From the NCBI RefSeq assembly GCF_009828105.1, contig NZ_WTYQ01000001.1:496001-560000 (forward strand): a stretch of 64,000 nt of DNA. Reading direction: 5' to 3'. The stretch is from Altericroceibacterium indicum (GTDB taxonomy: Bacteria; Pseudomonadota; Alphaproteobacteria; Sphingomonadales; Sphingomonadaceae). Shown piece after piece: positions 48,915 through 57,607 of this stretch; within the stretch, counting starts at the first letter, position 1, and every line of letters starts with the position of its first letter. Position numbers and translations under genes: made by a program. The notes below the pieces were generated by a model that worked only from the letters and a program-made list of their open reading frames with translations, had not been told where the DNA came from and ran no database searches.

Positions 48915-50381
48915 ATGGCTGATGGCGAGGCACGGAGCTTGCCCCTGCGCAATCCGCGCAATGGATTGATCGAAGCGCATTGGCCTGTGGCAACACCGGC
49001 GCAAGTCAGTGCCAAGGCTGCGACATTGAGAGCCAATCAGGCTGGCTGGGCGGCTCTGCCACTCAGCAAACGGATTGATGTTATGCAGCGCTGGCTGGCA
49101 GAAGTGGCCAAACGCAAGGATGCCATTGCCGAAGCTGATGCTGCCGATACAGGCGGCTGCCATACGTCCTATCTCCAGGGTTTCATCACCATGGGAAATA
49201 TTGGCGGCTGGATCGAAGATGCCAGAGCGGCACTGGGTCGGGCCGCTTTTCACGGGCCATCCACATCCATGCCGCAAGTGGAGGTGCGCTCCCAGCTTGT
49301 GCCCTATCCACTGGTGAGTGTGATCAGCCCATGGAACGCGCCGATGATGCTGGCGCTATTGGACGCGATCCCGGCACTGTTTGCTGGCTCTGCAGTGTTG
49401 CTCAAACCTTCCGAAGTGACCCCACGCTTCACCGGGCCTTTGTTCGACAGCGTTCGTGCTGTGCCAGAGCTGGCAGCGGTGTTCGACTTTGTGTTTGGTG
49501 ATGGCGAGACCGGACAGGCCTTGGTCAATAAAGCGGATCTCGTGTGCTTCACTGGCAGCGTGGCAACCGGGCGCAACATCGCTATTCGCTGCGCTGAAAG
49601 GCTGATCCCCTGCTTCCTTGAACTGGGCGGGAAAGATCCGGTGATCGTTACAGAGAATGCTGACCTAGAGCGTGCGGCTACGGCGGTTTTGCGGGGCGCT
49701 GTTCATGCCAATGGCATGGTTTGTTTCTCAGTTGAGCGGGTATATGTGCAGGACAGCATTCACGATGCTTTCGTGGCGCTGCTGGTTGAGAAGGCACAGG
49801 CTGTTCGCCTGAATGCAGACAACCCGCGTGGCGGGCATCTCCACCCTTTCACCTTCGCTCCGCAGGCGGATATCGTGACGTCTCATCTGGCTGATGCTGT
49901 GGCGAAGGGAGCCACGATCCTGACGGGCGGGAAGGTCGAAAATATCGGCGGTGGGCTTTACATGCGGCCGACCATTCTCATCGATGTGACGCATGACATG
50001 GCCATCATGCGTGAAGAGACTTTCGGGCCGTGCTTGCCGGTGATGCGCTTTGGCACGGTAGAACAGGCCATTGCGCTCGCCAATGATACGCAATTTGGCC
50101 TCACCGCCTCGGTGATCGCGGGGAGCGAAGAAGAGGCGCTGCCGATTGCTGAACGGATCAATGCTGGTGCCGTGTTCATGCAGGATAGTTTCCTGACCTT
50201 CGGGAAGAACCGCACCATCGGAACGGACAGCTTCGGCGTGTCAGGCCTCGGGGGATCACGAACAGGCCCGGAATCGATCCTGCGCTTTGTCCGGCGCAAG
50301 GCGCTGATGACCCAGCATGGCCCGGTAGCTGATATTATGGACGATCATCATTTGGGAGCGGCGCCACCCTCAAAGGGGTGA
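48915..50381 (+). CDS. Aldehyde dehydrogenase, NAD(P)+-dependent
   Basis: 488 residues from ATG 48915, after AAGGGAGAATTGCG. Family motifs: PWNAPMMLALLDAIPALFAGSAVLLKPSE, FTGSVATGRNIA, LELGGKDPVIV with general base Glu236, and NGMVCFSVERVYV with catalytic Cys270. The first of a five-gene operon with an NTF2-fold, alcohol dehydrogenase, hydrolase and cleavage dioxygenase, so it likely oxidises an aldehyde from the dioxygenase or alcohol dehydrogenase step. Substrate unproven. Confidence 0.9.
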   Translation: MADGEARSLPLRNPRNGLIEAHWPVATPAQVSAKAATLRANQAGWAALPLSKRIDVMQRWLAEVAKRKDAIAEADAADTGGCHTSYLQGFITMGNIGGWIEDARAALGRAAFHGPSTSMPQVEVRSQLVPYPLVSVISPWNAPMMLALLDAIPALFAGSAVLLKPSEVTPRFTGPLFDSVRAVPELAAVFDFVFGDGETGQALVNKADLVCFTGSVATGRNIAIRCAERLIPCFLELGGKDPVIVTENADLERAATAVLRGAVHANGMVCFSVERVYVQDSIHDAFVALLVEKAQAVRLNADNPRGGHLHPFTFAPQADIVTSHLADAVAKGATILTGGKVENIGGGLYMRPTILIDVTHDMAIMREETFGPCLPVMRFGTVEQAIALANDTQFGLTASVIAGSEEEALPIAERINAGAVFMQDSFLTFGKNRTIGTDSFGVSGLGGSRTGPESILRFVRRKALMTQHGPVADIMDDHHLGAAPPSKG

Positions 50382-50410
50382 TCCGTTTCCACGAGGGAGA
50401 GAGATGAGAT

Positions 50411-50911
50411 ATGGCTTGGCAATTGACGGCGCTCGACCGGCTCGAAATTCAGGAGCTTTACGCGCGCTATGCCTGGGGGATCGATCTGGCTGATCTCGAC
50501 TTGGCACTCTCCACCTTCACGCAGGATGCGGGTTTCGATCACCTTTGGCAGGGGCGTGTGGAAGGCCATGAAGCGATTGCGGAGAATTTGCACTCGCTTT
50601 GGAATGATCGGCAGCATTGGTGGTATGGTCGCCAGCATCTGATGAACCATTTCATCATGGAGCCACGCGCTGAAGATGGCGAAGTGGATGTGCGCTGCTT
50701 CTTCCAGATTATTCAGTTCCAGACCGATTACCGCACCAATTTCGTTTTCGGCATCGGCACAAGGGTTGATCATGTCACCAACCGTGAAGGCCCGTGGCGC
50801 TTTCAATCACTGAAAGTAAATGCCTGGACCGAAGCCGATCAGGTGCCGTGGAAGGGCGAATTTCTGATGGCAGAACGGCCCAAACATACACCCCCACCGG
50901 TGCGGGGTTAG
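50411..50911 (+). CDS. NTF2-fold (SnoaL_4-like) protein C
   Basis: 166 residues. ALDRLEIQELYARYAWGIDLADLDLALSTFTQDAGFDHLWQG is the usual start of SnoaL_4-type NTF2-fold proteins found in aromatic catabolic operons, some being small subunits of hydroxylases. No large subunit is visible here. ATG is preceded by GAGGGAGAGAG. Lies 29 bp after the aldehyde dehydrogenase and 4 bp before the alcohol dehydrogenase. Confidence 0.8.
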   Translation: MAWQLTALDRLEIQELYARYAWGIDLADLDLALSTFTQDAGFDHLWQGRVEGHEAIAENLHSLWNDRQHWWYGRQHLMNHFIMEPRAEDGEVDVRCFFQIIQFQTDYRTNFVFGIGTRVDHVTNREGPWRFQSLKVNAWTEADQVPWKGEFLMAERPKHTPPPVRG

Positions 50912-50915
50912 AGCA

Positions 50916-52022
50916 ATGCATATCACTGCTGCTGTCAGCCGCCCTGGAGAGCCTTTCCCGAAGATTGAACAGGTGGAGCAGAGTGAGCCAGGCCGAGGCG
51001 AGATGCGCATCCGCATTCACGCCGTCGGCATTTGCCACACGGATTTGCACGAGCACCCCGGCCGCCATGCACCGCATCCGATCGTGCTGGGCCATGAAGG
51101 GGCCGGTATTGTCGAGACATTGGGCGAAGGCGTGAACGGCTTTGCGGTGGGCGATCATGTTGTGCTGTCTGGCAGTTCCTGCGGGCATTGCCCCTCCTGC
51201 CTCGCCAATCGCCCGACCTACTGCGACCTTGCCATGCCGCTTTGTTTTGGTGGGAAGCGGCTGGAGGGATCGACCGCACTGTGCGCTGATGGCGAGGTGT
51301 TGCATTCGCATTTCTTCGGTCAGTCTTCCTTTGCCAGCCATGCGATTGTGCCCGAACGCACTGCCGTCAAAGTGCCCAAGGGTCTGCCGCTGGAATTGCT
51401 CGCGCCATTGGGCTGCGGGATCATCACCGGCGCGGGTGCTGTGATTGAAGCGCTTCAACTTGGCTTTGGGCAATCGTTGGCGGTGTTTGGTGTCGGCGGG
51501 GTGGGGTTGAGCGCGATTATGGCCGCCCGGTTGGTGGGCGCGCAGCATATTGTGGCGGTGGACATCAATCCGGAGCGGTTGGAGCTGGCGCGCAGCTTGG
51601 GGGCAACGCATACCGTGCTGGCGACGGGTGATGATACGGTGCAGCAGATCCGCCAGATCACCGGACGCGGCGTGGAATTTACACTTAACACCACCAATGC
51701 GGAAGCGGTCCATTCCATTGCGCTGGAAGTGCTGGCGATGAATGGCACTGCCGGGTTTGTTGCTGCGCCGCTGGGGCCGTGGAACGCCCCGATGTTTCCC
51801 ATGCTGGCAGGGGGCAAGCAATTGCGCGGTATTCTCGGTGGTGATGCAGCGCCTCGACTCTTCTTGCCCAAATTGATCGACTATTGGCAGCAGGGGCGCT
51901 TCCCCTTTGACCGGCTGATCAAGACCTATCCTTTTGGAGAGATTGCTACAGCCTTTCATGATGTGGAGGAGGGGCACGTGATCAAGCCGGTGCTTATCCT
52001 GCCACAAGGAGGAGCCACATGA
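50916..52022 (+). CDS. Zinc-dependent alcohol dehydrogenase
   Basis: 368-residue MDR family enzyme. Catalytic zinc region AVGICHTDLHEHPG (Cys40) and GHEGAGIVE (His60, Glu61); structural zinc cysteines in SCGHCPSCLANRPTYC; Rossmann motif VGGVGLSAIM near 190. The pattern resembles aryl- or benzyl-alcohol dehydrogenases, but substrate is unproven. Its stop overlaps the hydrolase ATG (ATGA). Confidence 0.9.
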   Translation: MHITAAVSRPGEPFPKIEQVEQSEPGRGEMRIRIHAVGICHTDLHEHPGRHAPHPIVLGHEGAGIVETLGEGVNGFAVGDHVVLSGSSCGHCPSCLANRPTYCDLAMPLCFGGKRLEGSTALCADGEVLHSHFFGQSSFASHAIVPERTAVKVPKGLPLELLAPLGCGIITGAGAVIEALQLGFGQSLAVFGVGGVGLSAIMAARLVGAQHIVAVDINPERLELARSLGATHTVLATGDDTVQQIRQITGRGVEFTLNTTNAEAVHSIALEVLAMNGTAGFVAAPLGPWNAPMFPMLAGGKQLRGILGGDAAPRLFLPKLIDYWQQGRFPFDRLIKTYPFGEIATAFHDVEEGHVIKPVLILPQGGAT

Positions 52023-52891
52023 CCCCCGATATTCGCAAGCAAATCCGCGCCCTGGGCTGCAATCTGACGCCGGACATGATGAAGGGCACGCAAAGGATTT
52101 TTGCTGCCAGCTATGGTGGATGCGCGGCCGACACAGTGATTTCGCGTGATCATCAATATGGCTCTGATGAAAGGCATCGGCTGGACATCTTCCACAAGGC
52201 TGACACGCGCGATGCGCCGGTGCTGGTATATGTCCATGGTGGCGGCTTCGTGATGGGGGACAAGCGCTCAGACGATTGGCCGTTTTACGACAATGTCGGA
52301 GACTTTGCTGCGCGACACGGCATGGTCGGGGTGACGGTGACCTATCGTCTCGCACCCGCTCATCGCTGGCCGTCCGGGCCGGAGGACATGGCCTCCATCG
52401 TGACCTGGCTGCATGAAAATATCGCGGAATTTGGCGGCGATCCTGCGCGGATTTTCCTGATGGGTCAGTCTGCCGGGGCCGTGCATGTGGCAAGCTACCT
52501 TGCTCATTCCTGCTTTCATGGAACGGGCGGGGCGGGCATTGCCGGGGCACTGCTATTGTCTTGCATCTATGACATTGCCAACGCCGATGCGAATGCCTTT
52601 CATCAAGCCTATTTTGGCGAGGATGAAGCAGCTTATCCCGCCTGTTCTTCTGCACAGGGCCTGATCGAAAGTTCTGTACCATGGATGGCGAGCCTGGCTG
52701 AGTTTGATGTCCCGGACTTTCAGAAACAGGCTGGGCATTTTGTTTCGCGTCATGTGGAACAGACCGGCCGCTATCCGCCGATCCATTATCTGAGCGGGCA
52801 TAACCATTTATCTCCCGCGCTTGAAATAGGCTCACCTGGCGCGACGCTGGAGCCGGTCATTCTTGATTTCATCGCTTCGCAGACGGTTTGA
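52019..52891 (+). CDS. Alpha/beta hydrolase, HSL-like
   Basis: 290-residue esterase-like enzyme. HGGGFVMGD is the oxyanion motif, GQSAGA the nucleophile elbow, and the closing SGHNHLSP supplies the likely catalytic histidine. Overlaps the alcohol dehydrogenase by 4 bp and precedes the dioxygenase by 13 bp. Could free an acid or alcohol for the operon's oxidations; substrate unknown. Confidence 0.88.
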   Translation: MTPDIRKQIRALGCNLTPDMMKGTQRIFAASYGGCAADTVISRDHQYGSDERHRLDIFHKADTRDAPVLVYVHGGGFVMGDKRSDDWPFYDNVGDFAARHGMVGVTVTYRLAPAHRWPSGPEDMASIVTWLHENIAEFGGDPARIFLMGQSAGAVHVASYLAHSCFHGTGGAGIAGALLLSCIYDIANADANAFHQAYFGEDEAAYPACSSAQGLIESSVPWMASLAEFDVPDFQKQAGHFVSRHVEQTGRYPPIHYLSGHNHLSPALEIGSPGATLEPVILDFIASQTV

Positions 52892-52904
52892 GAAGGGAAC
52901 CACC

Positions 52905-54362
52905 ATGGAACCGATCCGATTTTCCGACAATGCTCTGTTCAAGGGATGGGGTAGCCCCATGCGCAGCGAAAGCACGATTGACGGGCTGGAGGTCATTCAG
53001 GGGGCAGTCCCGGAGGGGCTTGAAGGCACGCTCTACCGCAATGGTGCGGACTGGCAGTACCCCTCAGGCCGAGATGACGACATTTTCATCGATGGGGAAG
53101 GCATGTTTCACATGTTCCGCTTCGAAGATGGGCAGGTTAGCTATCGCAGTCGTTGGGTTCATACCGAGCGTTATGAAATGCAAGCCCGGGCGAGGCGCGC
53201 CCTGTTTGGTCGTTATCGCAATCGCTATACCAATGCGCCTGAAGCAGCGAATGCCAATATGGGCTCAGCCAATACCACAGCGATGTTCCATGCAGGCCAT
53301 CTCTATGCGCTGAAGGAGGACGATCACCCTTACGAGATTGACCCCGATACGCTGGCCACCATTGGCCGTAGCGACATGAATGGCCAGATCAGTGCCAGAA
53401 CCTTCACCGCGCATCCAAAACTCGATCCGATCACCAACGAACTGCTGGCCTTTGCATATCAGGCGCGCGGGGATGGTACGAAGGATATCGTCTATTACCT
53501 GTTCGATAAGGATGGGAAGCTTGCCAATGAAGTGTGGTTCGAAATGCCCTATGCGGCCTGTGTCCATGATTTTGCGGTGACAGATGAATGGATTGTCTTC
53601 CCCTTCTTCCCACTCATCACCGATATGGATGTGGTGAAGAAGGGCGGAAATTACTTTCAGTGGAACCCTGATCAGGACACCCATATTGCGCTCGTACCGC
53701 GCAATGGCGATGCCAGTGGCATTCGCTGGTTCAAAGGTCCGGCCAGTAGCGCCGGCCATATGATGAATGCGGTGCGCGAGGGGAGTAAGGTTCACCTTGA
53801 TCTGTGCCTTTATGAAGGCAATTGCTTCCCCTTCTTCACCACTCCGCAAGGTGAAGTGACGCCGCCTGTGCCACCTTTCCTCACCCGGATGACACTTGAC
53901 CTTGCCAGCAATGATGGTGCGATTGCGAAAGAGCCCCTGCTGAAAGTCAGTTGCGAAATGCCGCGCACTGATGATCGCTATCAGGGGCGGCCTTATCGCT
54001 ATGGTTATATGATCGTTTACCGCTCTCCCGATGGCTCAAGCTCAACCGGGCGGCTGGATATGGAGACGGGTAAACTTGACGTCTGGTCTCCGGGGCCGGG
54101 GGACACCGTGCAGGAATGCCAGTTCGTGCCTCGCAGGCCCGATGCGCTGGAAGGGGATGGTTGGCTGTTGGTGCCGGTTTCACGTGTGTCGGAAGGGCGC
54201 AGCGATCTGGTCGTGCTTGACGCGCTGGATATTGAAGCGGGGCCGGTTGCCACGGTGAAACTGCCTGTGCGGGTGCGCTCGACCTTCCACGGAACATGGG
54301 TTTCGGCTGAAACGCTTGCCAGCGGCCAATATCCTTATGAACTGAGTTCCGGCTCAGTCTGA
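52905..54362 (+). CDS. Carotenoid/stilbene cleavage oxygenase
   Basis: 485-residue iron(II) oxygenase of the RPE65/CCD family, which cleaves a C=C bond in carotenoids, lignin stilbenes or isoeugenol. The four histidine iron ligands fit His170 (TAHPK), His221 (CVHDF), His285 (AGHMM) and His462 (TFHGTW). The N-terminal EGTLYRNG and DGEGMFHMFRF are typical. No signal peptide. ATG 52905 follows GGGAACC. Last gene of the operon with aldehyde dehydrogenase; aldehyde products would feed that enzyme. Confidence 0.9.
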   Translation: MEPIRFSDNALFKGWGSPMRSESTIDGLEVIQGAVPEGLEGTLYRNGADWQYPSGRDDDIFIDGEGMFHMFRFEDGQVSYRSRWVHTERYEMQARARRALFGRYRNRYTNAPEAANANMGSANTTAMFHAGHLYALKEDDHPYEIDPDTLATIGRSDMNGQISARTFTAHPKLDPITNELLAFAYQARGDGTKDIVYYLFDKDGKLANEVWFEMPYAACVHDFAVTDEWIVFPFFPLITDMDVVKKGGNYFQWNPDQDTHIALVPRNGDASGIRWFKGPASSAGHMMNAVREGSKVHLDLCLYEGNCFPFFTTPQGEVTPPVPPFLTRMTLDLASNDGAIAKEPLLKVSCEMPRTDDRYQGRPYRYGYMIVYRSPDGSSSTGRLDMETGKLDVWSPGPGDTVQECQFVPRRPDALEGDGWLLVPVSRVSEGRSDLVVLDALDIEAGPVATVKLPVRVRSTFHGTWVSAETLASGQYPYELSSGSV

Positions 54363-54456
54363 AGGGAGATCGCGAAGGCAGACAGTTTTGTCTTAAACTT
54401 GCAAGTGACCAGCAGGGTAAAATCGGCTACCAATCGGCAAACGAGAGGAGCCTTGA

Positions 54457-54759
54457 ATGACTATTGCCCTTGGTGAACAGAAAAAACTGCATTACGATCT
54501 GACCGATGTGGGGCTGCGCGCCCAAGCTACGGCCGTTGGCCTTTTGCAACTCTGCCTGGAACTGCGGAAGGTCGATGTGTTGAGCGATGCTGCGATCGAC
54601 CGGATTAAAGAGGCTATTACAGATGAGATTGTGGTCTGCGCCCCGCGGGCTGTCAATAAGCAGGAATATCGCAGGGATGCGCGTGCGCGGCTGGATCGCC
54701 TGTTTGCAGGCGAACAGAAGATGGGTTCGGCAGATGAGCTTGCTCCCCAGCACTCCTGA
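54457..54759 (+). CDS. Hypothetical protein, 100 residues
   Basis: Not recognised. A good AGAGGAG lies six bases before the ATG, so it is likely real. It looks mostly helical: LRAQATAVGLLQLCLELRKVDVLSDAAIDRIKEAITDEIVV, then a basic stretch RRDARARLDRLF. No membrane segment or signal. Lies between the oxygenase operon and the convergent second TonB receptor. Confidence 0.6.
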   Translation: MTIALGEQKKLHYDLTDVGLRAQATAVGLLQLCLELRKVDVLSDAAIDRIKEAITDEIVVCAPRAVNKQEYRRDARARLDRLFAGEQKMGSADELAPQHS

Positions 54760-54866
54760 CAACCGGAGGCGATATCACGAGAGGATGAGGAAAGCTTGCA
54801 CCAGACCGATCCGCATTCTGGCCGTCGTTTTGGTGCCACAACTTACTGATTGGTAATAGAGAACTG

Positions 54867-54890
54867 GACGCGGCACAGGTGTGCCGCGTC
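54867..54890. terminator. Strong hairpin between converging genes
   Basis: GACGCGGCAC at 54867-54876 pairs perfectly with GTGCCGCGTC at 54881-54890 around a four-base loop. It sits between the 100-residue gene and the receptor gene and likely ends transcription from one or both sides; no T-run is present. Confidence 0.6.
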
Positions 54891-54912
54891 GCAGAACTAT
54901 GGCCGGAGTGGA

Positions 54913-57297
54913 TTAGAATTCAAATCCGACAGTAAAGATGGCCTGACGTGGCGGAATATAGGTTTGCATCGTCTGGGCACTGCCATAAGGGTCTGAGAAA
55001 CGGGAATTGACACCAGCTACGTCAAAGAGGTTGGTGACAGTGAAAGAAAAATCTACCGGCAATTGTTCAGGGTCATATTTGAAGAACAAATTGACCTGTT
55101 TGTAAGATGGTGTGATGTCATATTCTGAATTGTTGAACAGGCGGTAATTGTACTTTCCACGGTAGATAATCTGCGCACGCGCGGTAAAATCACCATCAGC
55201 TATGCGATTGGTATAGGTGATGGCAGCCTGACCTGAGAAATTCGGAATTTTCGGGACTTTGTTGCCATTGATATTCTGGCGAGCGCCATCACGTGCTTCT
55301 ACTGCCGCGTTGAAATTCATCCAATAGAGATAGCCTGGAAAGCCAGCGGCAATTTGCGCAGCGGATGCTTCTGCCGGATCGAGAGCATAATAATCTTCGG
55401 TGAACTTGCCCTTCAAAAATGAAGCCGAGCTGTCGATTTTCCAGTGATCGTTCAGCAGCCACAGGCCTTCCAGTTCCAGACCGTAGATTTCGGCCTTGGG
55501 GGCGTTGCTGGTGCCTTCACCATACAGCATCGGATCTTCTTCAAGAAACTGCATGTCTTTGTAATCATAATAAAAGGCAGAAAGATTCAACTGAGCAGTG
55601 CGATTGAGAAATTTGTTCTTTGACCCGACTTCGAAGGAATTGACGACTTCAGGCTTGTAGGTCGGCTTGATGGACATGGAATTGCCACCTGAAGCCGCAC
55701 TATTGATACCACCTGGTTTGAACCCTCGGGTAAAGCTGGCGTAAACCATGTTATCCGGTGTCAGTGAGTATTCCAGTGCAAGCTTACCGGTCCATTCTGC
55801 AGTGGAATAACCGCCTGTAGATTCTGGCTGAAGGAACGGACCAGATGCATAAACGTCGCTATTGGTTGCGCTTTCACCGGTGTATTTATCATGGTTGTAG
55901 CGCAGCCCTGCCGTGAGCTTGAGCTGATCGGTCATATCATAAGTCGCCTGCGCATAAGCGGCCCATGCTTTCCGGGTGATTGAAGACAGCTCGGCATAGG
56001 TGATCGTATCAAGCGCGGGCGTGCCGACCTCCGTATCACGTGGCAAAACTGGCGGCACGAGATTGTCGTCACTGCCGCGGAATTCCAGTACATATTGTTC
56101 ATTGGTCGACTTGAGATAAACAGCGCCAGCAATCCACGACAGCGGACCGGAGCCATTGGAGGAAATATTGAATTCCTGTGTCCAGCTCTTGGTGTCACTT
56201 TCCCATGCGGCCACATGGTCATAGCGCGTACCGCCAAAGGTCAGCGGGCTGTATGTTTCTGCCTCGAACAGATCGGCTGTCAGGCCATCAGCATCCCATG
56301 ATTGTTCGCTATGCAGCTTTTGATAGCTGGTAATGGACTTGGCAGTCGCGAAGCCCAGGTCAAGCGCCACGGTGCCATAATAGAGCTGCGTATTGACGAT
56401 TGCTTTGCTGGGAAAGTCCTGTGTCAATTCACGCGGGTCTGGATTGGGATCAAGAATGTTCTTCTGGGCCGTGCCATGCGTATTGCTATTATATTGCGTG
56501 GCATTGAGCATGATGGAAAGGTTGCTGGTTGGTTCCCATAGCGTGGCCAGACGCCATGCAGTGTTCTTTTCGTCATCCAGCGCATAATCACCAATATCGA
56601 CGACATCGGTTGCCTTGGCATAGCCATCATGCTGAGTATGCTGAACATAGCCACGGACGGCGAATGTGTCACCGACTGGAACATTGAGGCCCATGTTCCC
56701 TTGAAGGTAACCGTAATTACCGAAGCCGACCTGCCCGTCCGCGCTTGGTTGGCCAAGTTTGGGCTTTTTGGTTACGACGTTAATCGTGCCGCCGGTTGAG
56801 CCTTGACCAAACATAGTACCTTGCGGACCGCGTAGCACTTCAACCTGGTCCACATCGATGAAGGCCGCGCTCGCTGCGATAGAGTTGAAGATGTAAACGC
56901 CATCGACATGGTAGGAGACACCGGGCTGAGAATTGGTATTTTCGGGTGTTTCGGAACCGATCCCGCGAATGGTGATGATGCGTTCACCGCCGCCGCTCTT
57001 GGCGACAACCAAGCCGGGCACTACGCCATTAAGACCAGTGATGTCGGTGATGTTGCCTTCTTTCAGAGTGTCGGCACTGATGGCAGAGACAGCAAGTGGG
57101 GCGTCCTGAAGCGTCACATTCCGGCGCTCAGCCGTCACCACGATATCACCGATCTGGCTTTGCTCAGCACCTGCATCTGAAACCGGTGCTTCAGCGGTAA
57201 CGTCCTCAGCGCTCGCTGCAAATGCCGCAGCTGGCGCGAATGCGAGCAGGGATATCCCCGTTGTCAGCAGCGCTTTTGTGCAAAAATCATTCTTCAT
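54913..57297 (-). CDS. TonB-dependent receptor, FecA/BtuB-like plug
   Basis: 794 residues from ATG 57297, after GGGGGTTCAAGC. A signal peptide (ending near AAAFAAS), plug domain with IVVTAERRNVTLQDAPLAVSAI, GIGSETPENTNSQPGVSYHVDGVYI and VDQVEVLRGPQGTMFGQGSTGGTINVVTKKP, then a barrel ending FTVGFEF. Typical Sphingomonadales receptor for an organic substrate. Divergent from a TauD/TfdA dioxygenase with a 310-bp promoter region between. Confidence 0.95.
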   Translation of the reverse strand: MKNDFCTKALLTTGISLLAFAPAAAFAASAEDVTAEAPVSDAGAEQSQIGDIVVTAERRNVTLQDAPLAVSAISADTLKEGNITDITGLNGVVPGLVVAKSGGGERIITIRGIGSETPENTNSQPGVSYHVDGVYIFNSIAASAAFIDVDQVEVLRGPQGTMFGQGSTGGTINVVTKKPKLGQPSADGQVGFGNYGYLQGNMGLNVPVGDTFAVRGYVQHTQHDGYAKATDVVDIGDYALDDEKNTAWRLATLWEPTSNLSIMLNATQYNSNTHGTAQKNILDPNPDPRELTQDFPSKAIVNTQLYYGTVALDLGFATAKSITSYQKLHSEQSWDADGLTADLFEAETYSPLTFGGTRYDHVAAWESDTKSWTQEFNISSNGSGPLSWIAGAVYLKSTNEQYVLEFRGSDDNLVPPVLPRDTEVGTPALDTITYAELSSITRKAWAAYAQATYDMTDQLKLTAGLRYNHDKYTGESATNSDVYASGPFLQPESTGGYSTAEWTGKLALEYSLTPDNMVYASFTRGFKPGGINSAASGGNSMSIKPTYKPEVVNSFEVGSKNKFLNRTAQLNLSAFYYDYKDMQFLEEDPMLYGEGTSNAPKAEIYGLELEGLWLLNDHWKIDSSASFLKGKFTEDYYALDPAEASAAQIAAGFPGYLYWMNFNAAVEARDGARQNINGNKVPKIPNFSGQAAITYTNRIADGDFTARAQIIYRGKYNYRLFNNSEYDITPSYKQVNLFFKYDPEQLPVDFSFTVTNLFDVAGVNSRFSDPYGSAQTMQTYIPPRQAIFTVGFEF

Positions 57298-57607
57298 CGC
57301 TTGAACCCCCAAAAATGGATACCATCCTCCTTGCCGCTCATCTGTGTGTGCGGTTTGATGGTTGCATAGAGCCACGGGTTGGTCATCCAGTCTTGAACTT
57401 GAGCGCAAAAGTAGTTGACGCCTATGTCATGAACGGGCTGTTTTGTCGAAAAGTGCACCATATTGTGCGTGAGCGAGAAACTTGTTTTGCACCAGGAAGC
57501 AAGACGTTTGATAGATTTTTCGCTAATTCAAGTGGAATAATAGGGTGCAGGTCTGGCAGCTTTTGCCGCAGGGCACCATATCCGGACACTGTATGAAGGA
57601 ACAGCAG
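57298..57607. other. Divergent promoter of receptor and dioxygenase
   Basis: 310 bases without a gene. Inverted repeats TGAC-N6-GTCA at 57416-57429 and GCAC-N6-GTGC at 57455-57468 could be operators for a regulator elsewhere. Promoter motifs are not clear by eye. Confidence 0.4.

Noticed and set aside
50775-52835. A 686-codon minus-strand frame opposite the alcohol dehydrogenase and hydrolase
   Set aside because: It lies fully opposite well-supported genes, is rich in Arg, His, Gln and Pro, and shows no domain. A by-product of codon bias.
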